Below are positions 36,746 through 45,852 of a stretch of 64,000 nt of DNA, one piece after another. The DNA is from Oribacterium sp. C9 (GTDB lineage Bacteria > Bacillota > Clostridia > Lachnospirales > Lachnospiraceae), in contig NZ_MUHW01000001.1 of NCBI RefSeq assembly GCF_002007235.1, positions 1 through 64,000 of the forward strand, read 5' to 3'. Each line of letters starts with the position of its first letter. Within the stretch, counting starts at the first letter, position 1. The position numbers and the translations under genes are program-made. The notes beneath the pieces are model-generated. The model made no database searches. It worked only from the letters and a program-made list of their open reading frames with translations, and had not been told where the DNA came from.

Positions 36746-38137
36746 ATGGCAAAAACTGAAGGTCAGAAGCTTGAGGAAAAGCTCTGCTATAAGATCAAAA
36801 ACATTGGTATGGAAAAGCCTGAAGAGGTAGAAAAGGCCATTGAGTTTTGCGAAGGATACAAGAAGTATCTTGATAATGCAAAAATCGAAAGAGAAGCTGT
36901 AAATTATTCTATCAAGATGGCAGAAGAGCGCGGTTATGTGCCGTTTGAAAGAAGTAAAAAATATAAGACAGGTGATAAGATCTATTTTAACAATCGTGGG
37001 AAGAATATCATTCTGACGACATTTGGAAGAAGACCACTTATAGATGGCGTGCACTTCAACATCGCCCATATCGATTCTCCGCGTCTTGATTTAAAGCCAA
37101 ATCCGCTTTATGAGAAAGATGAAATAGCATATTTCAAGACCCATTACTATGGCGGTATCAAAAAATATCAGTGGGGTGTTACACCTCTTGCAATGCATGG
37201 ACGTGTTATGCTTAAGGATGGTACAGCGATCGATCTTAACATCGGTGAGAATGAGGGAGATCCTGTTTTTGTAGTATCAGATCTTCTGCCGCATCTTTCA
37301 CAGCAGCAGAATCAGAGAAAGCTTGCTGATGGATTAAAAGGTGAGGAACTGAACATTATACTTGGATCCACACCTATTGCAGATAAGGAAGTTAAGAAGG
37401 CTTTTAAGCTTAAGGTCCTTTCTATACTGAATGAAAAGTATGGAATGGTGGAAGAGGATTTCTTACGAGCTGAGATCACGATGGTACCTGCCCAGCATGC
37501 TGTTGATGTGGGACTTGACCGTTCTCTCGTGGGTGCATACGGGCAGGATGATAAGGTATGTGCATATACAGCGCTTATGGCTGAGCTGGAGTGCAAGGAG
37601 CCGGAGTATACAACAGTTACTGTCCTCGTGGACAAGGAGGAGATAGGTTCTGTAGGTGTAACAGGTATGGCAGGAGACATGCTGCTTCACTATATGGAGG
37701 ATCTTGTAGAGGCTGAGGGAGAAAGAGTAAGGGATGTTCTCAGGAATTCAATATGTCTTTCCGCAGATGTAAATGCAGCCTTCGATCCTACTTTCCCTGA
37801 TGTGTTTGAGCCTAATAATGCTTCTTATCTTAACAGAGGACCTGTACTTACAAAGTACACAGGCTCAAGAGGAAAATCCGGTTCAAATGATGCATCAGCC
37901 GAGACTATGCATAAGGTCATAAAGTACATGGAGTCTGATGATGTCATGTGGCAGATCGGAGAGCTTGGAAAGGTAGATGCAGGCGGAGGCGGAACCATCG
38001 CCATGTTCATCGCCAACATGGATGTAGATACAGTAGATCTTGGTGTTCCGGTACTGTCTATGCATGCACCTTTCGAGATAACTTCAAAGTTGGACGTTTA
38101 CTACACATATAAAGCATTTGCAGCATTTAATAAGTAA
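36746..38137 (+). CDS. M18 family aminopeptidase
   Basis: The 463-residue protein is a metal-dependent aminopeptidase that trims peptides in the cytoplasm. Metal-binding and catalytic motifs of the M18 family are visible: FNIAHIDSPRLDLKP (about 105), VDKEEIGSVGVTGM (about 295), SADVNAAFDPTFPD (about 336) and a final histidine region LSMHAPFEI. The GSNDASAET segment is also typical. A GAGAGGA ribosome-binding site precedes the ATG. The lipoprotein gene follows after 48 bp. Confidence 0.93.
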   Translation: MAKTEGQKLEEKLCYKIKNIGMEKPEEVEKAIEFCEGYKKYLDNAKIEREAVNYSIKMAEERGYVPFERSKKYKTGDKIYFNNRGKNIILTTFGRRPLIDGVHFNIAHIDSPRLDLKPNPLYEKDEIAYFKTHYYGGIKKYQWGVTPLAMHGRVMLKDGTAIDLNIGENEGDPVFVVSDLLPHLSQQQNQRKLADGLKGEELNIILGSTPIADKEVKKAFKLKVLSILNEKYGMVEEDFLRAEITMVPAQHAVDVGLDRSLVGAYGQDDKVCAYTALMAELECKEPEYTTVTVLVDKEEIGSVGVTGMAGDMLLHYMEDLVEAEGERVRDVLRNSICLSADVNAAFDPTFPDVFEPNNASYLNRGPVLTKYTGSRGKSGSNDASAETMHKVIKYMESDDVMWQIGELGKVDAGGGGTIAMFIANMDVDTVDLGVPVLSMHAPFEITSKLDVYYTYKAFAAFNK

Positions 38138-38185
38138 TTGCTGAAGGATGCACATTATATAAATTTCATTATTGAGGAGATAATT

Positions 38186-39514
38186 ATGAAAAAGAATAAG
38201 ATGGTTCTTGCTGCAGCTGCAGTTCTTACAGCGGCATCTCTTGCAGCATGTGGATCAGGAAAAACAAGTGAAGCAAAAGAGACAACTGCTGCCTCATCAG
38301 CTACATCAAGTGAGATTCCTGCAGAAGATCCTGCTATAGCAGAGCTTGAAAAAATAGTTGTACCTGATATGCCTAAGCTTAAGGATATGGGCTATATGAA
38401 GATGGTGGATCTTAAGGATATTACTGTAGAGGTTTCACCAAAGACAGTGGTAGATGATGCAATGGTCGACTCACAGATCAGCAGCCTCATGTCATCATAT
38501 AAGGATGAAGTTGATGAAGCTGCAAAAGAAGGTGATACTGTAACGATAGATTTCGTAGGAACAGTTGATGGTGAAGAATTTCAGGGAGGTTCAAGTAAGA
38601 ACTATGATTTGACTCTTGGCTCAGGTCAGTTTATCAACGGTTTTGAAGATCAGCTCATAGGTTCCAAGAAGGGTGATAAGGTAACTGTTAATGTTACATT
38701 CCCGGAGAACTATGGAAATGAGAAGCTTAATGGAAAACCTGCAGTATTTGAGGTAACAGTAAATAAGGTATCAAGAACAGCAGAACTTTCAGATGAGTGG
38801 CTTTCCAAGCATGGTTCAGATCTCGAAACAGATGCTAAGACTGTAGCTGATTTCAGAGAGGAACAGAGAGCACTGCTTCAGTCACAGGCTGACTATTCAT
38901 TCAACAGCAGTGTACAGGCAGATGCATTACAGCAGATTGCAGATAAATCAGAGATCGGAATCACAACAGAGATGAAGGACTATGCAGAAGCATATGTTAT
39001 CAGATCTGAAATAGACAATGCATCTCGTTATGGCTATGGTCTTTCCGATATGCTGAAGATGTACGGAATGACACTTGATGAGTTTAAGGAAGAGATGGGT
39101 GAATTTGCATCTGATTATGCTAAGCAGAGGATCATTGTAGCAACCCTTGCTGAAGAACAGGGAATTACAGCTACTGATGAGCTTATAGATAAGCTTGCTG
39201 ATAAATTAAGCGGCCTTTATGGAAAGAAGCTTAATAAGATACAGCTCATAGAGCAGTTTGGTGGTGATCTCGTTAAGGAGGAAGCTGTAAATGATGCGGT
39301 TCTTGAGTACATCCAGAGCTGTGTTAAGGTAGTTGAAAAGGAACAGATTGAGACTGAAGCTGAAACCGAAGAGGAAACAGAGGAAGAGATCGAGGATGTT
39401 GCAGACCGTGGCGGTGAAGGCGGTTACAAGACTAAGAAAGTAACAAGCGTTTACGAGCCGGTATCAACAGAGGCGGCAACAGAAGCTGCTGAGAGTGAAA
39501 GCGCAGCAAAGTGA
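38186..39514 (+). CDS. lipoprotein with trigger-factor-like peptidyl-prolyl isomerase domain
   Basis: The 442-residue protein begins with a lipoprotein signal (MKKNKMVLAAAAVLTAASL) ending in the lipobox LAAC, so it should be anchored outside the cytoplasmic membrane. An FKBP-type domain at about 110-195 (EGDTVTIDFVGTVDGEEF, LGSGQFINGFEDQLIG) is followed by a helical region resembling the trigger factor C-terminal domain (about 200-390). The end is acidic and Ala/Thr/Glu-rich. It is probably a folding helper for exported proteins. The start follows GAGGAGA by 5 nt. Confidence 0.88.
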   Translation: MKKNKMVLAAAAVLTAASLAACGSGKTSEAKETTAASSATSSEIPAEDPAIAELEKIVVPDMPKLKDMGYMKMVDLKDITVEVSPKTVVDDAMVDSQISSLMSSYKDEVDEAAKEGDTVTIDFVGTVDGEEFQGGSSKNYDLTLGSGQFINGFEDQLIGSKKGDKVTVNVTFPENYGNEKLNGKPAVFEVTVNKVSRTAELSDEWLSKHGSDLETDAKTVADFREEQRALLQSQADYSFNSSVQADALQQIADKSEIGITTEMKDYAEAYVIRSEIDNASRYGYGLSDMLKMYGMTLDEFKEEMGEFASDYAKQRIIVATLAEEQGITATDELIDKLADKLSGLYGKKLNKIQLIEQFGGDLVKEEAVNDAVLEYIQSCVKVVEKEQIETEAETEEETEEEIEDVADRGGEGGYKTKKVTSVYEPVSTEAATEAAESESAAK

Positions 39515-39550
39515 TTTTAAAAAAAACAGATCATTCTTAATGGATGAAAG

Positions 39551-39602
39551 GTCGTTTTACAGACAATTTCTAAATGAGATTGTAACGTAAAACGACTTTT
39601 TT
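39551..39602 (+). terminator. terminator after the PPIase lipoprotein gene
   Basis: GTCGTTTTAC (39551-39560) pairs with GTAAAACGAC (39587-39596), with a partly paired interior, followed by T residues. Confidence 0.8.
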
Positions 39603-39603
39603 A

Positions 39604-39636
39604 TTGACATCAGCACTTTACCATGGTAGAGTGTTG
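39604..39636 (+). promoter_or_regulatory. promoter with overlapping palindromic operator
   Basis: TTGACA (39604-39609) is followed after 17 bp by TAGAGT (39627-39632), with an extended TGG before it. A 20-bp near-perfect palindrome, CACTTTACCATGGTAGAGTG, overlaps the spacer and the -10 box. It would suit a repressor that blocks the polymerase. The regulator is unknown. Confidence 0.6.
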
Positions 39637-39740
39637 AATTATAAAAGATAAATCAGATCGAAAGAGTAATGGATATCCTTGATACATAGCATCTTAGTGG
39701 ACAGTATCCTGCAGATATTCCTTACGGAGGAGGATGAATT

Positions 39741-40625
39741 ATGAGAAAGAAACTTACATGTATGGTTGCTGGATTGATGGTTATCAGTTCACTTGCGGCA
39801 TGTGGATCAAAAAGTACAGCACCGGCTGAGACGACAAAGGCAGCTGAGACAAAGGCTGAGACTACAGCGGCAGAAACTAATGAAGAGACAACAGCATCAG
39901 AAGAAAAGACAGCTGGTGCATTAGAAACAGCCACAGGAAAGTTTACAGTAGGCTTCGATCAGGAGTTTCCGCCAATGGGATTTGTTGGTGATAACGGAGA
40001 GTACACAGGCTTTGACCTTGCACTTGCTGAAGAAGCTGCTAAGCGTTTAGGTCTTGAGTTTGTTCCGCAGCCTATAAACTGGGATGCTAAGGACATGGAA
40101 CTTGAGTCCGGAAACATTGACTGTATCTGGAATGGTTTTACTATGCAGGGACGTGAAGATGCCTACACATGGGTGGGACCGTATATGGCAAACAATCAGG
40201 TTTTTGTAGTAAACGGAGATTCAGATATAGCAACAAAGGAAGATCTGAGCGGTAAGGCAGTAGAGGTTCAGAAGGACAGCTCAGGCTTAAATGCCATCAA
40301 TGATAATGCAGAACTTCTTGGATCATTTGCATCTCTTACAGAGGTGGCTGATTATAATACTGCACTTATGGATCTTGAATCAGGAGCTTGTGATGCTGTT
40401 TGTATGGACAGTATCGTTGCAGGATATCAGATCAAGTCTTCAGGCAAGAATATGAAGATACTTGATGATACACTTGCAGCTGAAGAATATGGAATAGGAT
40501 TCAAAAAGGGTGATGATGCACTTGCAGCAGCAGTTAAGGATGTTCTTCTTGAGATGGTAGCTGACGGTACAGTTGAAAAGATCTCAAACGAGTGGTTTGG
40601 GTCAAATGTTTTTACATTGAAGTAA
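39741..40625 (+). CDS. amino-acid ABC transporter substrate-binding lipoprotein (family 3)
   Basis: The 294-residue protein has a lipoprotein signal with the lipobox LAAC at residues 18-21, a Thr/Ala/Glu-rich spacer (to about 65), and a family 3 solute-binding domain. The domain shows VGFDQEFPPMGFVGDNGEYTGFDLALAEEAAKR and later YGIGFKKGDDALAAAV. It probably binds polar amino acids. No permease or ATPase gene lies next to it, so it must work with a transporter encoded elsewhere. Its promoter carries a palindromic operator. Confidence 0.92.
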   Translation: MRKKLTCMVAGLMVISSLAACGSKSTAPAETTKAAETKAETTAAETNEETTASEEKTAGALETATGKFTVGFDQEFPPMGFVGDNGEYTGFDLALAEEAAKRLGLEFVPQPINWDAKDMELESGNIDCIWNGFTMQGREDAYTWVGPYMANNQVFVVNGDSDIATKEDLSGKAVEVQKDSSGLNAINDNAELLGSFASLTEVADYNTALMDLESGACDAVCMDSIVAGYQIKSSGKNMKILDDTLAAEEYGIGFKKGDDALAAAVKDVLLEMVADGTVEKISNEWFGSNVFTLK

Positions 40626-40635
40626 TTTATAAGCT

Positions 40636-40670
40636 AAAAGCCTCTTCGTCTTTGAACGAAGAGGCTTTTT
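40636..40670. terminator. bidirectional terminator
   Basis: AAAAGCCTCTTCGT (40636-40649) pairs with ACGAAGAGGCTTTT (40656-40669). It is shared by the binding-protein gene and the convergent ylmH-like gene. Confidence 0.92.
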
Positions 40671-40672
40671 AT

Positions 40673-41476
40673 TTATGAGAACAATCTTACATGTGCATAG
40701 GACCTGCCCTTTTTTGTGACATTACCCATACCATCAAAAATGAATTTTCCGTATCCACGAACAGATACTCTTTCATCAGGCTTTAAATTATAACCTGGAT
40801 CAATGACTGTCCTGCCGTTAACATAAACATTTTCAGCTTTTATGATGTCCTGAGTCTTTCCACGGGAAATGTGAAATACCATGGCGATGATGGCATCAAC
40901 ACGTTCTGATGCAACGGAACCTGAAATATCAGTGAATCTAGGCTCGATGTAACACTCAGAGGCTGATACTATATCGCATCGGACGGATGTATGCCTGACT
41001 CTGCTGAGTTCAGATGCTATCACTTCTGCAATATCCGAAAGAACGAACACAAAAGCATCGGATTCCTCCACAAGGATGTCACCTATCTGATCTCTCTCTA
41101 TCCCCATATTCATGAGCGCACCCAAAAAATCACGATGAGAAAGTTTATCCGCAAATTTATGATTTAATGGTTCGATATGAAGACATGTGATGATATCACC
41201 GTTTTTTTCTTCTGAACTTATAAAATCAGCTTCGGAAATATAGCTTGGAAGAAAGCATAGAACATTTCTGTCAGATTCTGAATGTCCGCCGTAAATTAGA
41301 TATCTGCATCCGTTATATATATTTGACTGTCGAGAGCCTCCTTTGTTTCTCATCATAGAATGGAAATATGCCAAATCACCGGCAGAGAGAAAATGCGTAT
41401 GGGTCAGATAGTCGTTGTTATAAGCTCTCTCAGAAAGATCATTTATACGTCCTTCCAGCAGATTGTCGTGCTCCAT
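40673..41476 (-). CDS. YlmH-like S4-domain RNA-binding protein
   Basis: The 267-residue protein resembles YlmH, a ribosome-associated factor linked to rescue of stalled translation and to the division cluster in other Firmicutes. The N-terminal part has no simple motif. The C-terminal S4 RNA-binding domain lies at about 185-260 (RGKTQDIIKAENVYVNGR, NLKPDERVSVRGYGKFIF). It starts 2 bp after the hflX stop, so the two are translationally linked. Here it is not near ftsZ or divIVA genes. Confidence 0.82.
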   Translation of the reverse strand: MEHDNLLEGRINDLSERAYNNDYLTHTHFLSAGDLAYFHSMMRNKGGSRQSNIYNGCRYLIYGGHSESDRNVLCFLPSYISEADFISSEEKNGDIITCLHIEPLNHKFADKLSHRDFLGALMNMGIERDQIGDILVEESDAFVFVLSDIAEVIASELSRVRHTSVRCDIVSASECYIEPRFTDISGSVASERVDAIIAMVFHISRGKTQDIIKAENVYVNGRTVIDPGYNLKPDERVSVRGYGKFIFDGMGNVTKKGRSYAHVRLFS

Positions 41477-41478
41477 AT

Positions 41479-42762
41479 TTATTGTAGATACTCCTTATAT
41501 CTTTTTATCATCTCCTGATTCAGATCCGCTTTAATGTGTATTCCATCTTCCTCGTATTTGGTAGAGAGAACTCTTGATCTTTCCTGAAGATCATGTTCTA
41601 TTACTCCCTTATCGTATGGGATGATAAGATCCATGGTTATGAAACCGGAGAACAGTTTTTCATCAATTTTCTCAAGTAAAGCTTCGAGCCCGAGTCCTTT
41701 TTCTGCAGATATATATATCTTATCGCCACGTATTATGGGAAGCTCTGAGACAGGATACCTTCGGTCGGACTTGTTCATGACATATAAAACCGGTATATGT
41801 CCGGCATCCAGATCTTTCAATGTCTTTGCCGTAACATCCATGTGCATCTGATAGTTTTCGTCAGAATAATCAATCACATCAAGTATAAGGTCAGCATTAA
41901 CAGCTTCTTCAAGAGTTGACCGGAAAGCATCAACCAGATCATGCGGGAGATGATTGATGAAACCTACGGTATCAGACAAAAGGAAAGCACGGTGATCAGT
42001 AGGAGTGATTTTTCTGACTGTAGTGTCAAGAGTGGCAAACAGCATGTCCTTGACCATAACTTCTTTTTCTTCGTCAGGACAATAGGTACTGAGCATCTTA
42101 TTGAGAAGTGTGGATTTACCGGCATTGGTATAGCCCACAAGCGCTACCTGAGGAATAGAAGATGATTGGCGCTTTTTACGCTGTGTTTCACGATTCTTGG
42201 CGATTTCGCGAAGCTGTTTCCTGAGCTCAGACATCTGCTTCTCGATATGTCTTCTGTCCAGCTCGATCTGAGTCTCACCGGATCCTTTGTTTGACATAGA
42301 GCCGCCTGTACCACCCTGTCTGCTGAGATTCTGGCGTAAGCCTACCAGTCTTGGGAGCATATACTGAAGCTTTGCATAGTCTACCTGCATTTTTGCTTCC
42401 ATGGATCTGGCTCTATCTGCAAAAATATTAAGGATGAGATTTGTACGGTCAATGACCTCTACTTCCAGATCATGTGCGAGATTGGCAAGCTGGGAAGGAG
42501 ATAGCTGGTTGTTTACTATAACAAGATCAGCCTCCATTTCCCAAACTACAGCCTTTAGTTCCTGTACTTTACCGGAGCCTATATAATAGGCAGAATCCTG
42601 AGAGTCAAGATTTTGCGTAATGTCAGCAACGACCATAAGGTTCTCTGCTTCTGCAAGACCCTCCAGTTCCTTCATGGACACTTCAAAATCAGGGTCATTC
42701 TTAAGACATGCACCAACAAGTACAGCCTTTCGTCTATTATCTTTTATTTCGTTTTCAAACAT
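41479..42762 (-). CDS. hflX: ribosome-splitting GTPase HflX
   Basis: HflX binds ribosomes and can split stalled ones under stress. The N-terminal HflX domain includes YYIGSGKVQELK and NNQLSPSQLANL. The glycine-rich segment GGTGGSMSNKGSGETQIELDRR precedes the G domain, which has GYTNAGKSTLL (about 207), DTVGFI and NKSD. The ATG at 42762 is chosen because CGGAG lies 5-6 nt upstream. A second ATG five codons earlier overlaps the stop of the upstream membrane protein gene. It has 427 residues. Confidence 0.95.
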   Translation of the reverse strand: MFENEIKDNRRKAVLVGACLKNDPDFEVSMKELEGLAEAENLMVVADITQNLDSQDSAYYIGSGKVQELKAVVWEMEADLVIVNNQLSPSQLANLAHDLEVEVIDRTNLILNIFADRARSMEAKMQVDYAKLQYMLPRLVGLRQNLSRQGGTGGSMSNKGSGETQIELDRRHIEKQMSELRKQLREIAKNRETQRKKRQSSSIPQVALVGYTNAGKSTLLNKMLSTYCPDEEKEVMVKDMLFATLDTTVRKITPTDHRAFLLSDTVGFINHLPHDLVDAFRSTLEEAVNADLILDVIDYSDENYQMHMDVTAKTLKDLDAGHIPVLYVMNKSDRRYPVSELPIIRGDKIYISAEKGLGLEALLEKIDEKLFSGFITMDLIIPYDKGVIEHDLQERSRVLSTKYEEDGIHIKADLNQEMIKRYKEYLQ

Positions 42763-42773
42763 ATAAACTCCGA

Positions 42774-43496
42774 TCATTTAGAAAAATACTTCTTGTTTCT
42801 GATTTCAAATGCAGAACTCAGGATAAGCAGTGCTGTAACAGATCCTATGAAAGTCATTACGATCTTAAGTGCACAGTCGGAAAAGAAGCCTTCAGGAAGC
42901 ATATTTATCATGCGGCTTTCTCTTGGGTCAAACATCCAGTTTCCCTGACTGAAAAAGATCTTATGAAAAATTGTGAAATACTTAGTAAAGTCTGTAGCAG
43001 CAAGGAGACCGATGCCGATAACCATTAAAAGTATGAGCATACATACTTGGATATAGCCTCTGGAAATATAATAAAGAGCCCCCCTGATCCCGGCGATTAC
43101 GACGAGGTATCCAGAGATAGCTAAACAGGACAGGATGAAAATGGATCGAAGGAAGATACATTTGCCAAACAGATCACTCACATCCGCCATATGAGATTTT
43201 TCATTGTCGTTATAGAATTGAGCCGGTTGCCCGTCTATATTAGTTTCGATGATAAGGTTTTCACGATTGCCTCTTAAATAAATCATGGTCTGATCGATGA
43301 CATCGCACATATCATCAAGACTCATGGTTTCACCCATCCAGGCATAAAGTGATCCTGTAACATCATATTTTATGAATTCGTTTCTGTAAAAATCAGGGGT
43401 CCAGTAGCAGACTGCCTCAAAGCTTGTAACAAACAGAATAAATATAAACATTAAAGAAAAAATGATACTGAGAAATGAATGATGTATAGTCTTCAT
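42774..43496 (-). CDS. DUF1461 (TIGR01906-like) integral membrane protein
   Basis: The 240-residue protein has four or five hydrophobic segments: an N-terminal one at about 8-28, one near 115-135, one near 145-165, and one near 210-230. The signature FTIFHKIFFSQGNWMFDP followed by MINMLPEGFF is characteristic of this uncharacterised family. The ATG at 43496 is preceded by AGGAT; a longer frame with 17 more residues is possible. It overlaps or abuts hflX on the same strand. Confidence 0.82.
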   Translation of the reverse strand: MKTIHHSFLSIIFSLMFIFILFVTSFEAVCYWTPDFYRNEFIKYDVTGSLYAWMGETMSLDDMCDVIDQTMIYLRGNRENLIIETNIDGQPAQFYNDNEKSHMADVSDLFGKCIFLRSIFILSCLAISGYLVVIAGIRGALYYISRGYIQVCMLILLMVIGIGLLAATDFTKYFTIFHKIFFSQGNWMFDPRESRMINMLPEGFFSDCALKIVMTFIGSVTALLILSSAFEIRNKKYFSK

Positions 43497-43634
43497 GATT
43501 ATGTCCGATCCTATGTTAAAAATTCTGATTGAGGAATAGTTTATCATGAATTATGAGCTAATGCTATAATTCTGAGCACATAGAACTTAAGGCGAAATGA
43601 ATGATGAGATATCAGAGATGAGTGAAAACAGATA

Positions 43635-43663
43635 TAAAAAAACGAGCGTCAGATGACACTCGT
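43635..43663 (-). terminator. tRNA-Arg terminator
   Basis: On the minus strand ACGAGTGTCA pairs with TGACGCTCGT (43642-43663, one G-U pair) around a 2-nt loop, followed by seven T residues. Confidence 0.85.
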
Positions 43664-43673
43664 TCTTTCTGCC

Positions 43674-43747
43674 TGTTCCTGATGCGATTCGAACGCACGA
43701 CCTTTCGCTTAGGAGGCGAACGCTCTATCCTGCTGAGCTACAGAAAC
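43674..43747 (-). tRNA. tRNA-Arg(CCU)
   Basis: On the minus strand the 74-nt molecule has the acceptor stem GUUUCUG/CAGGAAC, D arm AGCUCAGCAGGAUAGAGC, anticodon loop CUCCUAA (anticodon CCU) and T arm GUGCGUUCGAAUCGCAU. The discriminator is A. CCA is not encoded. Confidence 0.95.
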
Positions 43748-43899
43748 ATATTATATCAGGCACTTTATATTAGCATAATTGGAAGGCTTGTTCAAGAAAA
43801 TATAAAAGCTAAGATGTTTATTAACTTGGTATCTTTATTACTGTGAAAACGTAATCAGATTTAATGAATAATTCAGGAGCGAAAAAAATAAAAAAATGA

Positions 43900-43928
43900 T
43901 TGACAATATGTAACGCATCTTGTATTAT
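43900..43928 (+). promoter_or_regulatory. tRNA-Lys promoter
   Basis: TTGACA (43900-43905) and TATTAT (43923-43928) are separated by 17 bp, about 34 bp before the tRNA. Confidence 0.8.
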
Positions 43929-43961
43929 AAACAAGCGCTGTGAGGAACAGCACAAAGCCAT

Positions 43962-44034
43962 GCACCTTTAGCTCAGTTGGTAGAGCAGCGGACTCTTAAT
44001 CCGTTTGTCCAGGGTTCAAGTCCCTGAAGGTGCA
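43962..44034 (+). tRNA. tRNA-Lys(CUU)
   Basis: The 73-nt molecule has the acceptor stem GCACCUU/AAGGUGC, D arm AGCUCAGUUGGUAGAGC, anticodon loop CUCUUAA (anticodon CUU at 43995-43997) and T arm CAGGGUUCAAGUCCCUG. The discriminator is A. CCA is not encoded. Confidence 0.97.
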
Positions 44035-44065
44035 TTTTTTGTTACCATAAATTCGCATTATGTTT

Positions 44066-44097
44066 AAGACCTTGCTTTCCGGCATGGTCTTTTTTTG
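44066..44097 (+). terminator. tRNA-Lys terminator
   Basis: AAGACC(T)TGC pairs with GCA(T)GGTCTT with one mismatch, followed by T residues. Confidence 0.75.
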
Positions 44098-44193
44098 ATA
44101 GATATTAAACATATATTGCTTATAGTATTAAAACTGCGCTAAAATCAGCGTTGTTTAGTATTTTAAATTTAATAGGATTTGAGGAGGTATGTA

Positions 44194-45546
44194 GTGAAAA
44201 GGGCAGGGACAAAAACACTTGATATGACAGAAGGAAACATAGTTTCTCAGATCCTTATGTTTGCGCTACCATTAATGCTTGGCAACATTTTCCAGATGCT
44301 GTATAACACCGTGGATTCAATAGTGGTTGGAAATTTTGTAGGAACGGAAGCTCTAGCGGCAGTCGGTTCAACTACCATGATAATAAATATGCTGGTGTTT
44401 TTCTTTAACGGCTTTTCTGTAGGCGCTGGAGTTGTGATCGGTACCTATTTCGGAGCCAAGGATATGGAAAGATTGCATGTTGCTACTGAAACTACCATGG
44501 CATCTACCTTTGTAATATCAGTCATCTTTACAATTATAGGTGTGCTTGGCGTAACGCCCATGTTGAATTTTATGTCTACTCCTGAGGATGTAATGGGAGA
44601 AGCAACGCTGTATCTCAGAGTGTATTTTGCAGGTATTTCAGGATTGCTTATATACAATATCGGAAGCGGAATACTTCGTGCAGTGGGGGACACTACGAGA
44701 CCTTTATATTTTCTGATACTTACCAGCCTGTTGAATATAGTGTTGGATCTTGCTTTTGTTATATATTTCAATATGGGAATCATGGGAGTTGCGTTGGCAA
44801 CTATCATAGCCCAGTTTATTTCGGCTTTTCTGACTTTGAGACTTCTGTCAACAACAGATGAGATCTATAAATTGACCTGGCATGATCTGAGAATAGATAA
44901 ATGTATCTTAAAGAGGATAATGTTTGTTGGACTTCCGGCGGGAGTTCAATCGGTAATTACAGCATTCTCAAATGTATTTGTACAGGCATACATAAATTAT
45001 TTTGGATCGAGTTGTATGGCAGGGTGGAGCTGTTACAATAAGATCGATCAGTTCATAATGCTTCCTATGCAGAGCATGGCCATGGCATCCACAACCTTCG
45101 TAAGCCAGAATGTAGGTGCAAAAAAGTTGAAACGTGCGAATGAAGGCACATTCATATCTATAGGAATGATATTTACTATCACAGGTATCATAGCTACCTG
45201 TATATGGTTTTTTGCAGCAGAATCAGTCAGACTTTTCACTTCAGATCAGAGTGTTATAGATTATGGAGTCTTATTTCTCAGAACCAATGTATACTTCCTG
45301 ATGTTAAACTGTATAAATCATGTTCTGGCAGGAGCCCTCAGAGGAAGAGGCGATTCTAAAGGACCAATGATAATCATGCTTATTACATTTGTAGCAGTGA
45401 GGCAGATATATCTTTTCATAATTACTCGCTTCGTTTCAAATACTCCTGTCCTCGTCGCATTAGGCTATCCTGTTGGATGGACGAGTTGTTGTATAGTTGA
45501 AGTGCTGTATTTTATCAGAAAATGGAATAAAAGAAGCATTAAATAA
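44194..45546 (+). CDS. MATE family efflux transporter
   Basis: This 450-residue, polytopic membrane protein has about twelve hydrophobic segments and the MATE hallmarks: QMLYNTVDSIVVGNFVGTEALAAVG in the first half and the matching AGVQSVITAFSNVFVQ and NHVLAGALRGRGDSKGPM in the second. Such proteins export drugs or metabolites in exchange for H+ or Na+. The GTG start at 44194 lies 6 nt after GAGGAGG. A strong terminator follows. The substrate is unknown. Confidence 0.93.
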   Translation: MKRAGTKTLDMTEGNIVSQILMFALPLMLGNIFQMLYNTVDSIVVGNFVGTEALAAVGSTTMIINMLVFFFNGFSVGAGVVIGTYFGAKDMERLHVATETTMASTFVISVIFTIIGVLGVTPMLNFMSTPEDVMGEATLYLRVYFAGISGLLIYNIGSGILRAVGDTTRPLYFLILTSLLNIVLDLAFVIYFNMGIMGVALATIIAQFISAFLTLRLLSTTDEIYKLTWHDLRIDKCILKRIMFVGLPAGVQSVITAFSNVFVQAYINYFGSSCMAGWSCYNKIDQFIMLPMQSMAMASTTFVSQNVGAKKLKRANEGTFISIGMIFTITGIIATCIWFFAAESVRLFTSDQSVIDYGVLFLRTNVYFLMLNCINHVLAGALRGRGDSKGPMIIMLITFVAVRQIYLFIITRFVSNTPVLVALGYPVGWTSCCIVEVLYFIRKWNKRSIK

Positions 45547-45552
45547 TAGAGC

Positions 45553-45593
45553 AAATCCGCAAATTAAAATCACTGTTTTAATTTGCGGATTTT
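45553..45593 (+). terminator. MATE gene terminator
   Basis: AAATCCGCAAATTAAAA (45553-45569) pairs perfectly with its complement at 45576-45592 around TCACTG, followed by a short T run. Confidence 0.9.
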
Positions 45594-45603
45594 AATTATG
45601 TAA

Positions 45604-45631
45604 TTGTAATTTAAAAAACAAATGATATAAT
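45604..45631 (+). promoter_or_regulatory. promoter of the riboswitch-CAP transcript
   Basis: TTGTAA (45604-45609) is followed after 16 bp by TATAAT (45626-45631), with an extended TGA before it. It gives a leader of about 330 nt. Confidence 0.7.
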
Positions 45632-45707
45632 AGATTATGTAAAGAGAGATTGGGGATGAAAAGAATCTTAGAAGGATTCGTTTCTCTTTAGAGTGCGATT
45701 TTAACCT

Positions 45708-45787
45708 GAATCGCATTTGGCAAACCCGGAGAAATCCGGCGACGCAAAACTACAGGGACCGAAAGGTCAGCCAGTTGCAATCTTCAT
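45708..45787 (+). promoter_or_regulatory. cyclic-di-GMP-I riboswitch, first copy (GEMM)
   Basis: The conserved elements appear in order: GCAAACC, a CCGGA-GAAA-TCCGG stem-loop with GNRA tetraloop, GACGCAAA, a GGGACCGAAAGGTC helix and the AGCCAG tail. The ligand-contacting G just before CAAA is kept. A terminator follows at 45853, giving a transcriptional expression platform. Confidence 0.9.
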
Positions 45788-45852
45788 GAAGCATTTTGCT
45801 TTGAAGGTTAGTTCTCGAATCAAGACTAATTAATGAAGGTTCTAGGTTAACT

